The position numbers were made by a program, and so were the translations under genes. A stretch of DNA of 46,316 nt from Actinomycetota bacterium. GTDB taxonomy: Bacteria; Actinomycetota; Actinomycetes; Nanopelagicales; Nanopelagicaceae. The stretch covers positions 1-46,316 of the forward strand of contig JAPLBA010000013.1 in assembly GCA_026393015.1 (NCBI GenBank), in the 5' to 3' direction. Under the pieces are notes generated by a model. It saw only the letters and a list, made by a program, of their open reading frames with translations, ran no database searches and was not told where the DNA came from. The first letter of the stretch is position 1, and each line of letters opens with the position of its first letter. Below are positions 43,106-46,316 of the stretch, in pieces.

Positions 43106-43635
43106 CGCAGCAACTGACGCAGCTCCGACTCACCGTTCATTTCGGCGAGCGAGGCAACTACTCCTTCGTGCTCGGCCAGTGCCCACACTCCGGGGTCACG
43201 CGCTGCTAAATGCTGACTAGATGCGTGCGGCTGTACTCGCCCGGGGATAAGCCCCAACCCAGCAACACTCTGGCCGCGATCCGGCAAATAAGTAGTGGCT
43301 GCCAACACCATGGCGCCGGCGCTTGCCCCCCAGATTGCCGGGAGCCCAGCGAGAAAGTCTCGATGAGGCAAGAGACTCTCCAAAAGAAGGCGAGGGGATC
43401 CGCCAGGTAGCACCAGAGCCTGGGCATCCCTGAGGTCTGTGATGCGTCGAGCCTTCCGGCCAAAAGATGCAAAATACCCAATCGCATTCTCGGAGGTGAG
43501 CGCCGCACTCCGCTCGTGCTCGCTGGCACCAGGAAAGATCGTGATTTCTAAATCTGGGACGAGAGAGAGAAAGTACGCATCCATCTCACGGCACATCGCG
43601 GAAAACTCGGCGCCACCTTGAATACAAATAATCAT
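43087..43635 (-). CDS. Peptidase S51 / dipeptidase E-like protein
   Basis: A 182-residue class I glutamine amidotransferase-like protein of the S51 family. The nucleophile elbow is IWGASAGAMVLAATTY (Ser in G-x-SAG), preceded by ALVLPGGSPRLLLESL. Known S51 members are dipeptidase E (Asp-Xaa dipeptides) and cyanophycinase. Length is shorter than dipeptidase E (about 230), so the exact activity is open. It starts at an ATG overlapping the argA stop by 1 nt (TAATG). Confidence 0.75.
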   Translation of the reverse strand: MIICIQGGAEFSAMCREMDAYFLSLVPDLEITIFPGASEHERSAALTSENAIGYFASFGRKARRITDLRDAQALVLPGGSPRLLLESLLPHRDFLAGLPAIWGASAGAMVLAATTYLPDRGQSVAGLGLIPGRVQPHASSQHLAARDPGVWALAEHEGVVASLAEMNGESELRQLLRQFRNA

Positions 43636-44132
43636 TACAAGTGTTTGATCATGCGGGAATTGCCTAACGTATTTGGTTTGACACTTTCAAGATCCAAGAA
43701 TTCGGCAATACCCGCGTCATACGAACGCAATAGTTGTTGATATACCTCGGGGGCAACAGGCGAACCTTCAATCTCCACAAATCCATGACGGCCAAAGAAT
43801 TCCGTTTCAAAAGTGAGGCAAAAGATCCGAGATACGCCAATGGTGCGCGCGCGTTCAATAATCGTTTCAAGAATTGCGTGACCCACACCTTTTCCGCGAA
43901 GAGCTTCATCGACGGCCACGGTACGAACCTCGGCAAGATCCTCCCAAAGTACGTGGAGCGCTCCGCAGCCCACAACTTTGCCATCTTGCTCGCCAACAAA
44001 GAATTCTTGAACAGCTTCGTAGAGCGTGACAGTCTCTTTGGAGAGCAGCCTTCCTGGAATTGAATAGAAATCTACGAGACCACGAATCCCGGGAATATCT
44101 TTCGTGCGCGCTGGCCGAATAATGAAAGTCAT
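43635..44132 (-). CDS. argA: GNAT amino-acid N-acetyltransferase (short N-acetylglutamate synthase type)
   Basis: A 165-residue GNAT protein resembling the stand-alone N-acetylglutamate synthase of mycobacteria (Rv2747). The segment IIRPARTKDIPGIRGLVDFYSIPGRLLSKETVTLYEAVQEFFVGE is typical, followed by LAEVRTVAVDEALRGKGVGHAILETII (acetyl-CoA loop) and FCLTFETEFFGRHGFVEIE. It would start arginine synthesis from glutamate. The start is 1 nt after the lysS stop, so it is co-transcribed with lysS. Gene symbol by resemblance; the substrate is not proven. Confidence 0.82.
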   Translation of the reverse strand: MTFIIRPARTKDIPGIRGLVDFYSIPGRLLSKETVTLYEAVQEFFVGEQDGKVVGCGALHVLWEDLAEVRTVAVDEALRGKGVGHAILETIIERARTIGVSRIFCLTFETEFFGRHGFVEIEGSPVAPEVYQQLLRSYDAGIAEFLDLESVKPNTLGNSRMIKHL

Positions 44133-44133
44133 A

Positions 44134-45636
44134 TTATTCCGGCTTCACTAACGGGAAAAGAATAGTTTCCCGGATACCCAGACCAGTGAGTGCCATGAGG
44201 AGTCGATCGACTCCCATGCCCATTCCGCCCATAGGTGGCATGCCAAATTCCATGGCTCGCAAGAAGTCTTCATCAAGTTGCATAGCTTCTGTATCACCCT
44301 TGGCGGCAAGTAACGACTGCTCGGTAAGACGTTCGCGTTGAATGATGGGATCTATTAATTCTGAGTAGCCGGTGGCTAATTCAAAGCCATCAATGTAGAG
44401 ATCCCACTTCTCGGCCACACCAGCCTCGCTTCGGTGAGCCCGCACAAGAGGTGAGGTGTCTACTGGGAAGCCGCGAACAAATGTCGGTTCCTGCAATTGG
44501 TCCTTGCAGAGATACTCGAAGAGCTCTTCAGCAAGCTTGCCTGGAATCCACTTCGGATCAACGCTGAGACCCACGGCCTTGGCGTGCTTGAGTAATTCGT
44601 CATAAGAAGTAATTCCGGTGACTTCGGTGCCTAAAGCTTTCGAGATGGCGCCAAAGAGCGAGATCTCGTGCCATGTGCCACCTAAGTTACGCACTGATCC
44701 ATCCGCATGAGTGACCAGATGAGAGCCGAAGACGCTCATAGCCGCTTCTTGCACTAACCCACGTGTGAGATCGGCGATGGAATTCCAATCACCGAAGGAT
44801 TCGTAGCACTCAACCATGGCAAATTCTGGAGAGTGACTCGAGTCGGCACCTTCGTTACGAAAATTTCGATTGATCTCATACACGCGCTCCAAGCCACCCA
44901 CCACGCAACGCTTGAGATAAAGCTCGGGGGCGATTCTCAGAAAGAGATCCATATCGTAGGCGTTGATATGAGTGACGAAAGGTCGGGCAGTAGCTCCACC
45001 ATGAAGTACTTGAAGCATCGGAGTTTCTACTTCGATAAATGTACGAGCATGGAATGACTCGCGAAGTGAGCGCATCACGTTTGGACGCAGGCGCGCAACA
45101 TCGCGAGCAGTATCGCGCATGATCAAATCGACGTACCGCATGCGCACACGAGTCTCTTCGGAGAGTGGCTTATGTTCTACAGGAAGCGGGCGTAGTGCTT
45201 TAGCTGCATGCATCCAGGAAGAAGCAAGCACCGAAAGTTCACCGCGCTTTGAAGTGATTACTTCGCCGGTAACTGAAACGAGATCACCAAGATCAACATC
45301 GCTCTTCCAAGCCGCAAGCACATCTTCGCCGGCGCGATCCAAAGAGAACATCACTTGAAGCTGAGTGCCATCGCCTTCGCGAAGCGTGGCAAAAGCCAGC
45401 TTGCCGGTGTCGCGTTTAAAGATGACCCGACCGGTAACGCTCTCGCTCTCCCCGGTAGCGACATCAATTTCCAGATCAGCAAAACGCTCCCGGAGCGCCT
45501 TGAGGGTAGTGGTGCGAGGAACAGCGACCGGATAGGGATCCAGGCCAGCAGCAATCAAGCGGCTGCGCTTCTCGCGCCGGATCCGCATTTGCTCTGGAAC
45601 ATCGTCTTCAAGCGCGGACTTAGATTGCTCGGTCAT
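44134..45636 (-). CDS. lysS: Lysyl-tRNA synthetase, class II
   Basis: LysS charges tRNA(Lys). The 500-residue protein has an N-terminal OB-fold anticodon-binding domain (about 65-150; [23 protein letters not shown]) and a class II catalytic core. The core includes motif 2 ([29 protein letters not shown]) and motif 3 ([19 protein letters not shown]). It leads the run lysS-argA-S51, with TAGGCT 8 nt before the ATG. coaX precedes it on the same strand with an 18-bp gap. Confidence 0.97.
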   Translation of the reverse strand: MTEQSKSALEDDVPEQMRIRREKRSRLIAAGLDPYPVAVPRTTTLKALRERFADLEIDVATGESESVTGRVIFKRDTGKLAFATLREGDGTQLQVMFSLDRAGEDVLAAWKSDVDLGDLVSVTGEVITSKRGELSVLASSWMHAAKALRPLPVEHKPLSEETRVRMRYVDLIMRDTARDVARLRPNVMRSLRESFHARTFIEVETPMLQVLHGGATARPFVTHINAYDMDLFLRIAPELYLKRCVVGGLERVYEINRNFRNEGADSSHSPEFAMVECYESFGDWNSIADLTRGLVQEAAMSVFGSHLVTHADGSVRNLGGTWHEISLFGAISKALGTEVTGITSYDELLKHAKAVGLSVDPKWIPGKLAEELFEYLCKDQLQEPTFVRGFPVDTSPLVRAHRSEAGVAEKWDLYIDGFELATGYSELIDPIIQRERLTEQSLLAAKGDTEAMQLDEDFLRAMEFGMPPMGGMGMGVDRLLMALTGLGIRETILFPLVKPE

Positions 45637-45644
45637 AGATAGAG

Positions 45645-45650
45645 AGCCTA
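45645..45650 (-). promoter_or_regulatory. -10 element of lysS
   Basis: TAGGCT on the minus strand followed by 8 nt (CTCTATCT) and the lysS ATG. It lies in the 18-bp gap after coaX, so lysS can be transcribed on its own. Confidence 0.5.
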
Positions 45651-45654
45651 AAGG

Positions 45655-46316
45655 TCAGTTGCGGGCAAAGACCAACTCAAGGCCGATCAAAGTGAGGTCG
45701 GGTTCATGAAATTCGATGGTTTCGCTAATTCCGAGGACCAGCGGAGCTAATCCTCCGGTAGCCACCACCACCACAGGGCCGGCATCCAATTCCTCGGTGA
45801 TCCGGCGCACCAGACCATCCACTTGGCCGGCGAATCCGTAGATCATGCCCGATTGCAAGGCTTCGACCGTGTTCTTGCCAATCACCGACCGTGGTTTGAC
45901 TAACTCCACCTTACGGAGCTGTGCGGCCCGGGAGGAGAGCGCATCGAGTGAGATTTCGATTCCGGGAGCGAGCGCGCCACCTAAGAACTCACCCTTTGCC
46001 GAGACGACATCAAGGTTGGTGGAAGTTCCAAAGTCCACCACGATAACGGCACCCGCCTCACCAAAGAGCGTGTGTGCAGCGAGTGTGTTCACAATGCGAT
46101 CAGCCCCGATCTCTCGTGGATTATCTACCAGGAGAGGAACACCAGTTTTGGTACCTGGTTCGATGATGACGGTGTGAATGTCGGAGAAATAACGCGAAAG
46201 CATCGTGCGGATTTCGCGCAAGACAGCAGGAACGGTGGAACAGACACAAATCCCGGTGACTTTGTATCCGTCTAAGAGCGATCGATATTGCAACGCTAAC
46301 TCGTCAGCGGTATCAC
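45655..46316 (-). CDS. coaX: Type III pantothenate kinase CoaX (partial, 5' end outside window)
   Basis: CoaX phosphorylates pantothenate in the first step of coenzyme A synthesis. The track starts at a TTG (46293), but the frame stays open to the window edge and reads DTADELALQYRSLLDGYKVTGICVCSTVP, which fits the CoaX N-terminal domain, so the true start lies beyond the window. Signatures are PREIGADRIVNTLAAHTLF, IVVDFGTSTNLDVVS, GALAPGIEISLDALSSRAAQL and GMIYGFAGQVDGLV. About 220 residues are present of an expected ~255. The downstream gene is lysS. Confidence 0.93.
   Translation of the reverse strand, partial: DTADELALQYRSLLDGYKVTGICVCSTVPAVLREIRTMLSRYFSDIHTVIIEPGTKTGVPLLVDNPREIGADRIVNTLAAHTLFGEAGAVIVVDFGTSTNLDVVSAKGEFLGGALAPGIEISLDALSSRAAQLRKVELVKPRSVIGKNTVEALQSGMIYGFAGQVDGLVRRITEELDAGPVVVVATGGLAPLVLGISETIEFHEPDLTLIGLELVFARN

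Noticed and set aside
1-46316. tRNA, rRNA, CRISPR, insertion sequence, prophage or integrase genes
   Set aside because: I saw no T-loop/anticodon arrangement, regularly spaced repeats, transposase or integrase motifs. GGTTCGA-like strings occur only inside protein genes.

Overview
This window looks like a chromosome segment of a small, streamlined, free-living aquatic actinobacterium. The evidence is an actinorhodopsin gene, a complete-looking menaquinone pathway, actinobacterial gene pairs (XPB helicase with its large Helicase_C_3 partner; ProC with the 32-residue ribosomal protein bS22; System II cytochrome c biogenesis behind a histidine phosphatase), very short intergenic gaps and many 1-4 nt stop/start overlaps. 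Base composition is near balanced by eye, not the high GC of Mycobacterium or Streptomyces. A Nanopelagicales (acI-like) or related freshwater lineage is my best guess, but that assignment is inference.

Layout. (1) 1-11131, respiration and menaquinone: nuoB (cut by the window edge) and nuoA, menJ and menG on the minus strand; bioY and menF on the plus strand; an overlapping operon menB-menC-menD-hydrolase on the minus strand; menE, menA and a small membrane protein on the plus strand. (2) 11133-17241: class I aldolase, then a cytochrome c maturation operon (histidine phosphatase, TlpA/ResA, CcdA, ResB, CcsB) read leftward, with a divergent HAD phosphatase. (3) 17288-25629: the Helicase_C_3 protein and XPB helicase, separated by a four-gene amino-acid cassette: a LIV-type binding protein, a MenC/N-succinylamino-acid racemase-like enolase, a GNAT transferase and an M20 deacylase. 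The last three resemble the known route that converts D-amino acids to L-amino acids through N-succinyl intermediates. (4) 25607-32612: DUF4031, glutaredoxin, acyltransferase and epimerase operon; two secreted proteins (a zinc metalloprotease with FN3 and propeller-like repeats, and a beta-propeller protein) on either side of the tiny bS22 gene; a LysE exporter. (5) 32623-39195: proC, proline dehydrogenase, TIM-barrel protein and Ppx/GppA on the minus strand, and divergently a Cys-rich protein, radA and mutY. (6) 39213-46316: clpC, actinorhodopsin with unusual repeats before and after it, a small membrane protein, S51 peptidase, N-acetylglutamate synthase, lysS and coaX (cut by the window edge).

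A regulatory theme runs through the window. Many first genes carry a TANNNT -10 box, often exactly TAGGCT, 6-8 nt before the start codon, as expected for leaderless mRNAs. This signal corrected several start sites and shows a symmetric shared -10 element between menB and menE. I saw no tRNA, rRNA, CRISPR array, insertion sequence or phage gene, and no gene-free stretch over 300 bases; the largest is 278 bases between clpC and the actinorhodopsin gene.
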